From Mycobacterium fragae (lineage in GTDB: Bacteria > Actinomycetota > Actinomycetes > Mycobacteriales > Mycobacteriaceae): a stretch of DNA of 64,000 nucleotides. The notes under the pieces were generated by a model. The model had not been told where the DNA came from. It saw only the letters and a list, made by a program, of their open reading frames with translations, and did not search any database. Below, piece after piece: positions 28,463-37,544 of the stretch; the first letter of the stretch is position 1, and the number at the start of each line of letters is the position of its first letter. The translations under genes were made by a program, and so were the position numbers. The stretch lies in NCBI RefSeq assembly GCF_002102185.1, contig NZ_LQOW01000031.1, positions 248,001-312,000 on the forward strand, given 5' to 3'.

Positions 28463-29125
28463 ATGGGCGCGCGCAACCTCATTCGGATCGTCGGCGTTGT
28501 GGTGGTGATGACCTGGGCGCTGGTAAGCGCGTCCGGAAGTCCGCCCGCCGTTGCCGATCCATGTTCTGACGCAGAGGTGGTGTTCGCTCGGGGCACCGGC
28601 GAGCCCGTGGGGCTCGGTGGGGTCGGCCAGGCATTCGTCGACTCGCTTCGCTCCCAACTGCCGGGCAGTTCCATCGGCGCCTACCCGGTCAACTACCCGG
28701 CGACCGACGATTACCGAAATAGTGCGTTAGCAGGTGCGGGTGACGCGAGCGCTCATATCGGGAACGTGATCGCGAACTGTCCCAACACCAAACTGGTGCT
28801 TGGCGGCTATTCCCAGGGCGCGAGCGTGATCGATTTCTCGAGCGCGTCGATGCCGCCTCAGACGGCCGGTCATGTCGCGGCCGTCGCGCTCTTCGGCAAT
28901 CCCTCCAGCCCCTACGCGAGTTCGCTGATGGGCGGGCAGCTGCCGACGCTCAGCCCGCCCTACCGCCCCAAGGCGATCGATTTGTGTATTCCCGACGACA
29001 TCATTTGTTCCGAAGGCGGGAACATGGTCCCGCACCTTTTGTATGTCCAGTCCGGCATGGCAGATCAGGCGGCGACGTTCGTCGCCGGCCGGCTGCAGCC
29101 CGGATCGTCGTCAAACTCAGGGTGA
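28463..29125 (+). CDS. Secreted cutinase-family esterase
   Basis: A 220-residue serine esterase of the cutinase-like (Culp) family. Signal peptide 1-32 (IRIVGVVVVMTWALVSASG...AVADP), then the cutinase start DPCSDAEVVFARGTGEPVGLGGVG. The nucleophile elbow is GGYSQGASV, and the triad is completed by Asp in LCIPDDIIC and His in MVPHLLY; the cysteines of the two expected disulfides are visible. The ATG at 28463 directly precedes the signal peptide. Mycobacterial cutinases cleave medium-chain esters or phospholipids; the exact substrate is unknown. Confidence 0.93.
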   Translation: MGARNLIRIVGVVVVMTWALVSASGSPPAVADPCSDAEVVFARGTGEPVGLGGVGQAFVDSLRSQLPGSSIGAYPVNYPATDDYRNSALAGAGDASAHIGNVIANCPNTKLVLGGYSQGASVIDFSSASMPPQTAGHVAAVALFGNPSSPYASSLMGGQLPTLSPPYRPKAIDLCIPDDIICSEGGNMVPHLLYVQSGMADQAATFVAGRLQPGSSSNSG

Positions 29126-29326
29126 TTCCAAGTAGGCGACCACTCCTGCCTCCGCTAAAACCGCCTGCACGCTGGGCAAACGCGGCATAAGCTTGGAAAC
29201 ACATGGCTGCGCGAGCAGCGCAGGGTTTGTGGCCGCGTGCGACCCGCACGACATTATGAATTGCCACGAATTCCCAACTGAATCGCCCTGCGCAGCTGTC
29301 CCGACCGGCGTGAGGAGCAGAACGAG

Positions 29327-32080
29327 ATGATCTTCACGCAGCATTACCTGGGCTGTTTGTCGCACGCGTCCTACCTGATCGGCGATGAGACCACCGGCCG
29401 GGCGGTGGTGGTCGACCCTCGTCGCGACATCGAGCCCTACTTGACCGAAGCGGCTGACCACGGGTTGGCGATCGAAAGAGTCATCGAAACCCATGTCCAT
29501 GCCGACTTCGTCAGCGGTCATCTGGAGCTGGCCGCCGCCACCGGCGCCCTGATCTGCTACGGGGAAGACGCCGGCGTGGAGTTCCCGATCGAGCAGTTGA
29601 GGGACGGCCAGCGGATCTCGCTGGGAAGGGTGACCCTCGAGATCCTCGCGACGCCGGGTCACACACCGGAATCGATCTGCATCGTGATCCGCGAGGACGA
29701 CGACGAGGTGCCTTACGGCGTCCTCACCGGCGACACCTTGTTCGTCGGCGACGTGGGGCGCCCGGATCTGCTGTCGCCCTCGGGCTGGTCGTCGGAGGCG
29801 CTTGCCCGGGCGCTTCACAGCTCGCTGCACGACAAACTGCTGAAACTGCCCGACGCCACGCGGGTGTTTCCCGCCCACGGTGCCGGATCGATGTGCGGCA
29901 AGCAGCTGTCGAGCGAAACCAGTTCAACGATCGGCGAGCAGCGCCGGACCAACTATGCGTTGCAAATGCGCGACGTCGACCAGTTCGTGGCCGCGGTCAC
30001 CGAGGGGCAGCCGGTGCGGCCGCCGTACGTCGACTTCGCCACGCACCGCAACCGTGAACTTCACCCGCTGCTCGAAGAAAGCGAACCGCCGTTGCTGGAC
30101 ATCGAGGAGGTGTGTCAACGAGCTGCAACGGGCGCGGTCCTGTTGGACACCCGCGAACCAGCCAACTATGCGTCCGGTCACCTGCGCGGGGCGGTCAACG
30201 TAGGCCTGCAGGGACGCTTCGCCGAGTGGGCCGGCGACGTCGTATCACCAGAGCGCGACATAGTGTTGGTCGGGGATCCCACGCTTGCGCGTGAATCGAA
30301 GATCCGGCTCAGCCGGGTGGGCTTTGACCGGGTCGTCGGTCAATTGCGTAACCCGGCAACGGTTTTCGCTAACCACCCAGAACTCGTCGAGACCGCTTCG
30401 CGGCTGTCCGTCGGGCAGCTCGCCGAACTGCGCGGCTTGCAGCCTGGCCTGCAGCTGGTGGACGTTCGCAATCCCGGCGAGCTCGCAGAGGGCGTCATCC
30501 CGGGAGCGCGCGAGATTCCGCTAGCGGCCCTGACGAATTCGATCGCAGACCTCGATCCGACCGCGCCGGTTCTCGTCTACTGTGCGAGTGGCTACCGCTC
30601 GATGGTGGCCGCCAGTGTGCTTCGGGCGTCGGGATTCGACGATGTCTCCGACCTGGTGGGTGGGTTCAGCGCCTGGCAGACCGCCGGCCTGGACTCACGC
30701 CGCCTCGAAGAGGGCGACATCGTCCGTGAGACACCGCAAGTCGGCCCCGTTGCGGCGAAAAAGCTGCTGGACCGCGGCGCATTGCTGCTCGACGTGCGAG
30801 AGCCCGACGAGTGGTACGTCGAGCACGCCCCCAAAGCGACGTTGCTGCCGATGGGCCGGGTGAGCGCACGCCAGGACGAGTTACCCCGCGACCGCCGCAT
30901 CGTGGTGATGTGCCGGTCAGGAGGTCGCTCCGCCGCGGTGACTGCGACGCTGCGCCAGTCGGGGTTCGACGCGGTCAACTTGGCCGGCGGGATGTGCGCG
31001 TGGGCGGCCGCCGGGCTCCCGGTGGTAACCGATGGTGGAAATCCCGGTCTGATTGTTCACCGCGAAGAGCCACTCAACTGTGAGACCTCGCTGGCAGCGC
31101 TTGTCGGCGGCGTCGTGATGCCCAACGCCAACTTCTATGTGCGCAACCACTTTCCGACCCCGACGCTCGACCCGGAGTCGTATGAACTGACGGTCGGCGG
31201 GCTGGTGGAGCAACCGTTGACCTTTGGCTTACGCGATCTGCAGAACATGCCGTCACAGTCATTGGTGTCCACCCTGGAATGCGCCGGCAACGGTCGAATC
31301 AATTTCGACCCGCCGGTCGAAGGCGAGCAATGGCGCTACGGAGCAGCGAGCACGGCGGAATGGACCGGCGTCCCGCTGGTGGAAATCCTGGACCGCGCGG
31401 GATTGCAGGCCGGTGCGCACGACGTCGTATTTCGCGGAGCCGATGCGGGGTTGGTCGAGGGCGCAAGCGCACCGGTGCGGTTCGAGCGCGCCCTATCCGT
31501 GGACGACGCGCGGAATTCGGGCGCGCTCGTCGCCTACGCGATGAACGGCGAATCCCTGCCCCTGCAACATGGTCGCCCCGTTCGGCTCGTCGTTCCCGGC
31601 TGGTACTCGGTGGCATCGGTCAAGTGGCTGACCGAGATCGAGGTGATCGGCGAACCGTTCGAAGCCTATTTTCAGACCGACCGCTACGTCTACGAATGGG
31701 AGCGTGAAGGCGGCGTCGTCCGCGAACCCGTTCGCCTGCAGCGCGTCCGCGCGGTGATCGCCGAACCCGCCGACGGCGCGTCGGTGACCGCCGGTGAACT
31801 CGTGGTGCGTGGTGTTGCCTGGTCGGGCGCGGCGCCGATCGAGCGCGTCGACGTATCCGTCGGCGAAGGTCCATGGCAGGCCGCGCGTCTGATCGGCGAA
31901 CGCCGCAGGCACAGCTGGCAGTGGTGGGAGCTGTTGACGCAGAGCGAATCCCGCGGGCCTTGCACAGTGCGTGCGCGCGCGACCGACCTGACCGGCGCCA
32001 GCCAGCCCGAGCGGGCCGAATGGAATCGACTCGGCTATGGCGGCAACGCGATCCAAACCGTCACCATCACGATCGGATGA
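29327..32080 (+). CDS. Fusion: persulfide-dioxygenase-like MBL + three rhodanese domains + sulfite oxidase
   Basis: 917 residues, no signal peptide. (1) Residues 1-230: metallo-beta-lactamase fold of the ETHE1/persulfide dioxygenase type, with THVHADFVSGH (55-65), H112 (GHTPES), D136 (TGDTLFVGD) and H184 (FPAHGAGS). (2) Rhodanese 1 (about 255-345) has VGDP where the active-site Cys should be. (3) Rhodanese 2 (about 360-455) has CASGYRS, Cys419. (4) Rhodanese 3 (about 475-568) has CRSGGRS, Cys529. (5) Residues 590-795: sulfite-oxidase molybdopterin domain with Cys652 in LECAGNGR. (6) 803-917: Mo-cofactor dimerisation domain. By family knowledge this would oxidise glutathione-type persulfide to sulfite, move sulfane sulfur, and oxidise sulfite to sulfate in one polypeptide. 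The frame is uninterrupted. The thiol carrier (mycothiol?) is inferred. Confidence 0.9.
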   Translation: MIFTQHYLGCLSHASYLIGDETTGRAVVVDPRRDIEPYLTEAADHGLAIERVIETHVHADFVSGHLELAAATGALICYGEDAGVEFPIEQLRDGQRISLGRVTLEILATPGHTPESICIVIREDDDEVPYGVLTGDTLFVGDVGRPDLLSPSGWSSEALARALHSSLHDKLLKLPDATRVFPAHGAGSMCGKQLSSETSSTIGEQRRTNYALQMRDVDQFVAAVTEGQPVRPPYVDFATHRNRELHPLLEESEPPLLDIEEVCQRAATGAVLLDTREPANYASGHLRGAVNVGLQGRFAEWAGDVVSPERDIVLVGDPTLARESKIRLSRVGFDRVVGQLRNPATVFANHPELVETASRLSVGQLAELRGLQPGLQLVDVRNPGELAEGVIPGAREIPLAALTNSIADLDPTAPVLVYCASGYRSMVAASVLRASGFDDVSDLVGGFSAWQTAGLDSRRLEEGDIVRETPQVGPVAAKKLLDRGALLLDVREPDEWYVEHAPKATLLPMGRVSARQDELPRDRRIVVMCRSGGRSAAVTATLRQSGFDAVNLAGGMCAWAAAGLPVVTDGGNPGLIVHREEPLNCETSLAALVGGVVMPNANFYVRNHFPTPTLDPESYELTVGGLVEQPLTFGLRDLQNMPSQSLVSTLECAGNGRINFDPPVEGEQWRYGAASTAEWTGVPLVEILDRAGLQAGAHDVVFRGADAGLVEGASAPVRFERALSVDDARNSGALVAYAMNGESLPLQHGRPVRLVVPGWYSVASVKWLTEIEVIGEPFEAYFQTDRYVYEWEREGGVVREPVRLQRVRAVIAEPADGASVTAGELVVRGVAWSGAAPIERVDVSVGEGPWQAARLIGERRRHSWQWWELLTQSESRGPCTVRARATDLTGASQPERAEWNRLGYGGNAIQTVTITIG

Positions 32081-32102
32081 GCCGCTGGTCGACATAACGT
32101 CT

Positions 32103-32146
32103 GGTTGATTTCAACCCTCTTGCCGGCAGCGGGTTGCCCGTAGAGT
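32103..32146 (+). promoter_or_regulatory. mce operon promoter with palindromic operator
   Basis: TAGAGT (32141-32146) is followed by 6 bp and then the yrbEA GTG at 32153, giving a leaderless geometry. Upstream, GGTTGA-TT-TCAACC (32103-32116) is a perfect 6-bp inverted repeat at about -50 to -37 from the start, a likely site for a TetR- or GntR-type repressor of the mce operon. No regulator gene lies next to it. Confidence 0.5.
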
Positions 32147-32152
32147 CCCGGC

Positions 32153-32941
32153 GTGGTCTCTGTCCGTAACCAGCCCGGCCGTCCGGCGGCCTGGTCGAAG
32201 CCCGCGATCGCTGCGGGCGATTTCGTCGTGCTCGCGGGCGAGACGCTTGCCGCGATGTTCCGCCGGCCCTTCGCCTGGCGCGAGCTGCTGGACCAGATCT
32301 GGTTTGTGGCCAGGGTATCGATCGTCCCCACTCTCGTGCTCTCCATTCCCTACACGGTGCTGATCGTCTTCACGCTGAACATCGTGCTGATCGAGGTCGG
32401 CGCCGGCGACCTGTCCGGTGCCGGTGCGGCGCTGGCATCCGTGACACAGGTGGGCCCGGTGGTGACCGCCATCGTCGTATCCGGTGCGGCAGCCACCGCG
32501 ATGTGCGCAGATTTGGGCGCCCGGACCATTCGCGAGGAGATCGACGCGATGAAGGTCATCGGCGTCAACCCCATCCACGCGCTTGTAGTGCCGCGGGTAA
32601 TCGCCGCGACTTTTGTTGCCCTGATGCTCTATTCGGTGGTCGCAGTCGTCGGGCTCTTCGGAAGCTATTTCTTTGTGGTGTTCGTTCAGCACGTCACGCC
32701 GGGCGCCTTCGTCGCCGGGATGACGTTGTTGACCGGCCTGCCGCAAGTGGTCGTGTCGTTGGTCAAGGCGGCGTTGTTCGGCCTCTCGGCCGGGCTGATC
32801 GCGTGCTACAAGGGCCTATCGGTCGGCGGCGGGCCGACGGCGGTAGGCGAAGCCGTCAACGAGACAGTGGTGTTCGCGTTCATGGCGCTGTTCCTGATCA
32901 ACATCCTCGCCACCGCGTTCGGAGTCAAGGTGGCTCCGTGA
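32153..32941 (+). CDS. MlaE/YrbE family permease A of an mce operon
   Basis: A 262-residue multi-pass membrane protein, the first of the two permease subunits of a mycobacterial lipid-import (Mce) system. It carries the MlaE signature AATAMCADLGARTIREEIDAMKVIGVNPIHALVVPR around 120-150 and C-terminal helices ending FLINILATAFGVKVAP. The start is GTG at 32153, directly after a candidate -10 box. Its stop overlaps the second permease start (GTGA). The operon number (mce1-mce9) cannot be told from sequence alone. Confidence 0.9.
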   Translation: MVSVRNQPGRPAAWSKPAIAAGDFVVLAGETLAAMFRRPFAWRELLDQIWFVARVSIVPTLVLSIPYTVLIVFTLNIVLIEVGAGDLSGAGAALASVTQVGPVVTAIVVSGAAATAMCADLGARTIREEIDAMKVIGVNPIHALVVPRVIAATFVALMLYSVVAVVGLFGSYFFVVFVQHVTPGAFVAGMTLLTGLPQVVVSLVKAALFGLSAGLIACYKGLSVGGGPTAVGEAVNETVVFAFMALFLINILATAFGVKVAP

Positions 32942-33876
32942 CAGCCACAGACGCGAAAGAATCCACCCGCGCCGACGAGGCTCCGCGCCACCTCGTCGAT
33001 GCGAAAAGCGCCGAGGGCGAGCGCATCTCTACAGCTGAGACGAGCAAGCGTCACCGCGCCAGCGAGACTCTGGGCAGATTGGTCGACGCGACCCGCACGC
33101 TGGGCGAGCAGACCGCCTTCTACGGCAACGCGCTCGGGGCCACCGCCGACGCGGTCCGACGCTACCCCGGTGAGGTGCTGCGGTTGATCGCCGTCATGGG
33201 CATGGGCACCGGCGCTTTGGCCGTCATCGGCGGCACGGTGGTCATCGTCGGATTCCTGACGCTGACCACCGGCGCGTTGATCGCCGTGCAGGGATACAAC
33301 ACACTGTCCAACGTCGGAATCGAGGCCCTCACCGGCTTTTTGGGGGCCTTTCTCAATGTCAGGTTCATCGCCCCGGCCACCGCGGGGGTGGCGTTGGCGG
33401 CCACCATCGGTGCCGGTGCCACCGCGCAACTCGGCGCCATGCGCATCAACGAGGAAATCGACGCGCTGGAGGTGATGGGCATTCGGGCGATCACCTACCT
33501 GGCGTCGACCCGCATCGTGGCCGGGGTTTTGGCGGTCATCCCGATTTACACCGTCGCGGTATTGATGTCGTTTCTGGCGACCCGGTTCGGCACGACGATC
33601 ATCTACGGGCAGTCGCGGGGTGTCTACGACCACTACTTCTCGTCGTTCCTGCACCCGACGGACCTGTTGTGGTCGTTCACCGAGGCGCTGTCGATGGCCG
33701 CCGCCGTGATGGCGGTGCACACCTACTACGGATACACCGCGACCGGTGGTCCGGCCGGCGTCGGCGAGGCGGTCGGGCGTGCTGTCCGCACCTCGATTAC
33801 CGCCGGCGTTTTCATCTTGCTGACCATCACGCTTTCGGTGTACGGGCAGTCCGGCAACTTCCACCTGTCGGGGTGA
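32938..33876 (+). CDS. MlaE/YrbE family permease B of the mce operon
   Basis: A 312-residue permease partner. The first 55 residues are an unusually long hydrophilic N-terminus (ATDAKESTRADEAPRHLVDAKS, then a second RHRASETLGRLVDAT copy-like segment) before the first helix. The signature GATAQLGAMRINEEIDALEVMGIRAITYLASTR and the end GVFILLTITLSVYGQSGNFHLSG are typical of YrbEB. GTG at 32938 overlaps the preceding gene by 4 bp; the longer frame inside yrbEA is an artefact. Confidence 0.9.
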   Translation: MTATDAKESTRADEAPRHLVDAKSAEGERISTAETSKRHRASETLGRLVDATRTLGEQTAFYGNALGATADAVRRYPGEVLRLIAVMGMGTGALAVIGGTVVIVGFLTLTTGALIAVQGYNTLSNVGIEALTGFLGAFLNVRFIAPATAGVALAATIGAGATAQLGAMRINEEIDALEVMGIRAITYLASTRIVAGVLAVIPIYTVAVLMSFLATRFGTTIIYGQSRGVYDHYFSSFLHPTDLLWSFTEALSMAAAVMAVHTYYGYTATGGPAGVGEAVGRAVRTSITAGVFILLTITLSVYGQSGNFHLSG

Positions 33877-33881
33877 GCGCG

Positions 33882-35180
33882 ATGAACAACACGCCGCGGC
33901 GGGGGAGGATCGATCCGATCTGGTGGGCACCGGTGCTGCTTCTTGTGATCGCCGCAGTGAGCACACTGACCGCGTTCATGTTCTCCGGAACGCTGCGGGA
34001 AACCGTTCCGCTGACTGTGATTTCCGACCGGGCCGGTTTGGTCATGGAGGACGGCGCGAAGGTGAAGCTACGCGGCGTTCAGATCGGTGAAGTCGCGTCC
34101 ATCGGTGCCGAGTCGGGCCCGGCCGGCACCAACCTCTCGACGCTGAGACTGAAGATATATCCGAACGAGTTCCGCTATCTGCCAAGCAATGTCGAGGCGG
34201 AGATCAAGTCGAGCACCGCGTTCGGCGCCAAGTACGTCGACCTCATAGTGCCGGACGCTGCCAGTCCCAAGCCGCTAGCGCCGGGCGCTGTGTTGCACTC
34301 GCGCAACGTGACGGTGGAAGTCAACACCGTGTTCGAGAACCTGCAGGCGATAGTTCAGGCCATTGATCCGGCGAAGCTGAACGGTGTGCTGTCGGCGGTG
34401 GCGGACGGCGTGCGCGGCAAGGGCGATCGCATCGGTCAGGCGATCAGCGACGCCAATACACTACTGCTCGCCGTCAACCCGAGAATGCCGACAGTTCGCA
34501 GGGACTGGCAGCTATTCGGCAAGACCACGCAGGCGTATTCGGATGCCGCGCAGGACATCCTCGCGGTTCTGGACTCGTTTTCGACCACCAGCACAACGAT
34601 CACCACGCATGCGAAGGCGCTCGACGAGCTGCTGCTGTCGGCGATCGGATTTGCCCAGTCGGGTATCAACACGATCGGGCCGAATCAGCAGAGCCTGATA
34701 GACGGCTTGAACGTTCTGGTGCCAACCACCGACCTTCTGATGAAGTACTCGCCCACCTACACCTGCCTATTTCAGGGCGCCCAGTGGTTTCTCGATCACG
34801 GCGGCCGGGATGCGTTGGGGGGCAATGGCAAATCCGTCATCATGGATGCAGCGCTGCTCTTCGGTGACGATCCATACCGGTATCCCGACAACCTGCCCGT
34901 CGTCCAAGCAAAGGGCGGACCCGGTGGTAAACCGAGTTGCGGCTCGCTACCGGACGTGAGCAAAAACTTCCCGGTCAAGTACTTGGTCACCGACACCGGG
35001 TTCGGCACCGGCCTGGATATCCGGCCCAATCCCGGCATCGGCTTCCCGGGCATCGCCAACTATTTCCCTGTCACCAAGGGAACACCCGAACCACCGAAGA
35101 TCCGTTACCCGGGCGGTCCGGCGCCGGGCCCGTTGCCGCCCTACCCAGGAGCGCCCCCATACGGCGCACCAGCCCCCTGA
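33882..35180 (+). CDS. Mce family protein, MceA position
   Basis: A 432-residue protein with one N-terminal transmembrane helix (PIWWAPVLLLVIAAVSTLTAFMF), the MlaD/MCE domain (about 40-120; VISDRAGLVMEDGAKVKLRGVQIGEVASI), and a long helical Mce region (about 125-310). A cysteine-containing segment with NxP-rich tail follows (PAPGPLPPYPGAPPYG). Mce A-F subunits assemble as a periplasmic tunnel for lipids. ATG at 33882 is 5 bp after the yrbEB stop. Confidence 0.92.
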   Translation: MNNTPRRGRIDPIWWAPVLLLVIAAVSTLTAFMFSGTLRETVPLTVISDRAGLVMEDGAKVKLRGVQIGEVASIGAESGPAGTNLSTLRLKIYPNEFRYLPSNVEAEIKSSTAFGAKYVDLIVPDAASPKPLAPGAVLHSRNVTVEVNTVFENLQAIVQAIDPAKLNGVLSAVADGVRGKGDRIGQAISDANTLLLAVNPRMPTVRRDWQLFGKTTQAYSDAAQDILAVLDSFSTTSTTITTHAKALDELLLSAIGFAQSGINTIGPNQQSLIDGLNVLVPTTDLLMKYSPTYTCLFQGAQWFLDHGGRDALGGNGKSVIMDAALLFGDDPYRYPDNLPVVQAKGGPGGKPSCGSLPDVSKNFPVKYLVTDTGFGTGLDIRPNPGIGFPGIANYFPVTKGTPEPPKIRYPGGPAPGPLPPYPGAPPYGAPAP

Positions 35181-35217
35181 GCCGACCAGAGACACCTCGA
35201 GAAGACAAGGAACAGCT

Positions 35218-36246
35218 ATGCGAGGCAGAACCGTTCGCGCGCTTACGCGAGTGGCGCTGTTCACCATTGTCTGCCTTGCCTTCACGTTCGTTCTGGTGAC
35301 GGTGTTCGGGCAATTCCGGTTTGACCAGCGGGCCTCCTACAGCGCGGTGTTCTCGAACGTATCCGGCCTCAAAGGCGGAAACTTCGTCCGCATCGCCGGG
35401 GTCGAAGTCGGAAAAGTCAAGCATCTGACCCTGCACAAGGACGGAACCGTCTCAGTCGACTTCGCCATCGACAAAGGACTCACACTCACCGAGGGCACCA
35501 AGGCGGCGGTGCGCTACGAGAACCTCATCGGTGATCGCTATCTGTCGCTCGAACAGGGACCGGGCTCGACGCGAAAATTGCAGCCGGGGCAGACGATTCC
35601 GCTGGCCCGCACTTCCCCTGCGCTGGACGTCGACGCCCTCATCGGCGGCTTCCGGCCGCTGTTTCGTGCGCTGGACCCCGACCAGGTCAATGCGCTATCC
35701 GGCGAATTGCTGCGGGTTTTCCAAGGCCAAGGCGGCACCATCTCGTCGGTGCTGGCGCAGACCTCTGCGCTGACTTCCACGCTGGCCGACCGCGACAAGC
35801 TCATCGGCGAGGTGATCACCAACCTGAACACCGTGTTGCACACATTCGCCACCCGTGACGATCAGTTTTCACAGGGCCTGGACAAGCTGTCCCAACTTGT
35901 CGAGGAACTGTCCGGGCGCAAGACCGAAATCACCAAGGGGGTGGCTTACATCAATGCTGCGGCGGCATCCGTTGCCGACCTGCTGACGGTTGCTCGGCAG
36001 CCGATCAAGGACACCGTGGTGCAAACCGACCGGGTCTCAGGGCAAATCGAGGCCGATCACGACTACGTCGACGATCTGGTCAAGACCCTGCCCGACGCGT
36101 ATCAGGTGCTGGCGCGCAACGGGCTTTACGGCGACTACTTCGGCTTCTACCTGTGCGACGCGATTTTGAAGGTCAACGGAAAGAACGGCCAGCCGGTGTT
36201 CATCAAGCTCGTGGGCCAGGCTACGGGGCGGTGCGCACCGAAATGA
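35218..36246 (+). CDS. Mce family protein, MceB position
   Basis: A 342-residue protein with an N-terminal membrane anchor (VALFTIVCLAFTFVLVTVFG), an MCE domain (SAVFSNVSGLKGGNFVRIAGVEVGKVK), and a helical tail (LADRDKLIGEVITNLNTVLHTFATRDDQFSQGLDKL). It ends with a two-cysteine segment (YLCDAILK, GRCAPK). ATG at 35218 follows AAGGAAC; the stop overlaps the next start (ATGA). Confidence 0.91.
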   Translation: MRGRTVRALTRVALFTIVCLAFTFVLVTVFGQFRFDQRASYSAVFSNVSGLKGGNFVRIAGVEVGKVKHLTLHKDGTVSVDFAIDKGLTLTEGTKAAVRYENLIGDRYLSLEQGPGSTRKLQPGQTIPLARTSPALDVDALIGGFRPLFRALDPDQVNALSGELLRVFQGQGGTISSVLAQTSALTSTLADRDKLIGEVITNLNTVLHTFATRDDQFSQGLDKLSQLVEELSGRKTEITKGVAYINAAAASVADLLTVARQPIKDTVVQTDRVSGQIEADHDYVDDLVKTLPDAYQVLARNGLYGDYFGFYLCDAILKVNGKNGQPVFIKLVGQATGRCAPK

Positions 36247-37544
36247 GGCGACCCGATATCAAGCCGCTTGCCGAGCGTAACCGGATCACGGTTGGTGTGG
36301 TCGGGATACTCATTGTGGTCGCATTGGTTGTTGCCGTCTTTTCCTACAACAAGATTCCGTTCATCAAGGGCACCAGCGACTACTCGGCCTACTTCGCCGA
36401 GGCCGGGGGTATCAAGTCGGGCAGTGACGTGCGGGTCTCCGGACTGTCGGTCGGCAGGGTCTCCGGCGTCAAGCTGGACAGGACGAAGGTGTTGGTGACC
36501 TTCACGGTCGACGACGACGTAACCCTGGGAGACCGGACCGAGGCAGCGATCAAGACCGAGACCGTGCTCGGCACGAAAATGCTCGAACTGACCCCGCGAG
36601 GAGACGGCAGGCTCACCGGCACCATCCCGATCGAGCGCACGCGTTCTCCGTATGACCTGCCCACCGCGCTGGGCGACTTGACCAGCACCATCAGCGCTTT
36701 GGACACCACCCAGCTGTCTTCGGCGCTCACCACGTTGGCGGACACCTTCAAGGACACCCCGCCCGACCTGAAGGTCGCGTTGCAGGGGGTGGCCCGGTTT
36801 TCCGACACCCTCGACGCCCGCGACGCGCAGCTGCGCAACCTGCTGGCCAACGCCAACAAGGTCACCGCCGTGCTCGGGAAGCGCAGCGACCAGATTGCCA
36901 GCCTGGTCGTGAATGCCAATGCATTGCTGGCCGAGCTTCTCTCGCAACGGAAGTCCGTCGACGCATTGATGACCAGTCTCACGGCCGCGTCGCGGCAGAT
37001 ATCCGGTCTCGTCGATGACAACCGCAAGCAACTCAAACCTGCTCTCGACAAACTCAACGGTGTGCTGGGAATCCTGGACAACCGCAAGCAGGAATTGCAG
37101 CGCACCTTGTATCTGCTTCGGCGATACGCGATGTCGTTCGGCGAAGTGCTGGGATCAGGGCCGTTCTTCAAGGCCTCACTGGTCAACCTGCTGCCGGGCC
37201 AATTCGCCCAGCCCTTCATCGACGCCGCGTTCTCCGATCTGGGACTGGACCCCAACGTGCTACTGCCGTCGCAACTTGTCGACCCGCCCACGGGCCAGCC
37301 CGGCATCCCGCCGCTGCCCTTGCCCTATCCGCGCACCGGACAAGGTGGTGAGCCGAAACGGACGCTGCCCGACGCGATCACCGGTAACCCGGGCGACCCG
37401 CGCTACCCGTACCGGGAGCCGTTGCCTGCGCCGCCGCCCGGAGGGCCGCCACCCGGCCCGCCGGCCGGTTCAGCGCCGGCGCCTGCGCCGACGCCGGTGT
37501 ACGTGCCGGCGCCCGGAGAAGTACCTGCGGGTGGGGCGCCATGA
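36243..37544 (+). CDS. Mce family protein, MceC position
   Basis: A 433-residue protein: anchor helix (ITVGVVGILIVVALVVAVFSY), MCE domain (YFAEAGGIKSGSDVRVSGLSVGRVSGVKL), helical region (about 130-290), and a strongly proline-rich C-terminal tail (about 345-433; PAPPPGGPPPGPPAGSAPAPAPTP). Such tails are typical of MceC/MceD and may reach into the cell wall. ATG at 36243 shares ATGA with mceB; a GTG at 36231 is an alternative. Confidence 0.9.
   Translation: MRRPDIKPLAERNRITVGVVGILIVVALVVAVFSYNKIPFIKGTSDYSAYFAEAGGIKSGSDVRVSGLSVGRVSGVKLDRTKVLVTFTVDDDVTLGDRTEAAIKTETVLGTKMLELTPRGDGRLTGTIPIERTRSPYDLPTALGDLTSTISALDTTQLSSALTTLADTFKDTPPDLKVALQGVARFSDTLDARDAQLRNLLANANKVTAVLGKRSDQIASLVVNANALLAELLSQRKSVDALMTSLTAASRQISGLVDDNRKQLKPALDKLNGVLGILDNRKQELQRTLYLLRRYAMSFGEVLGSGPFFKASLVNLLPGQFAQPFIDAAFSDLGLDPNVLLPSQLVDPPTGQPGIPPLPLPYPRTGQGGEPKRTLPDAITGNPGDPRYPYREPLPAPPPGGPPPGPPAGSAPAPAPTPVYVPAPGEVPAGGAP

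Noticed and set aside
29117-29878. Long minus-strand frame ending ...LPSVQAVLAEAGVVAYLESP, slightly like the N-terminus of SelA-type proteins
   Set aside because: Most of it is antisense to the MBL domain of the sulfur fusion; only the last 70 codons are intergenic and no start or ribosome site supports them.
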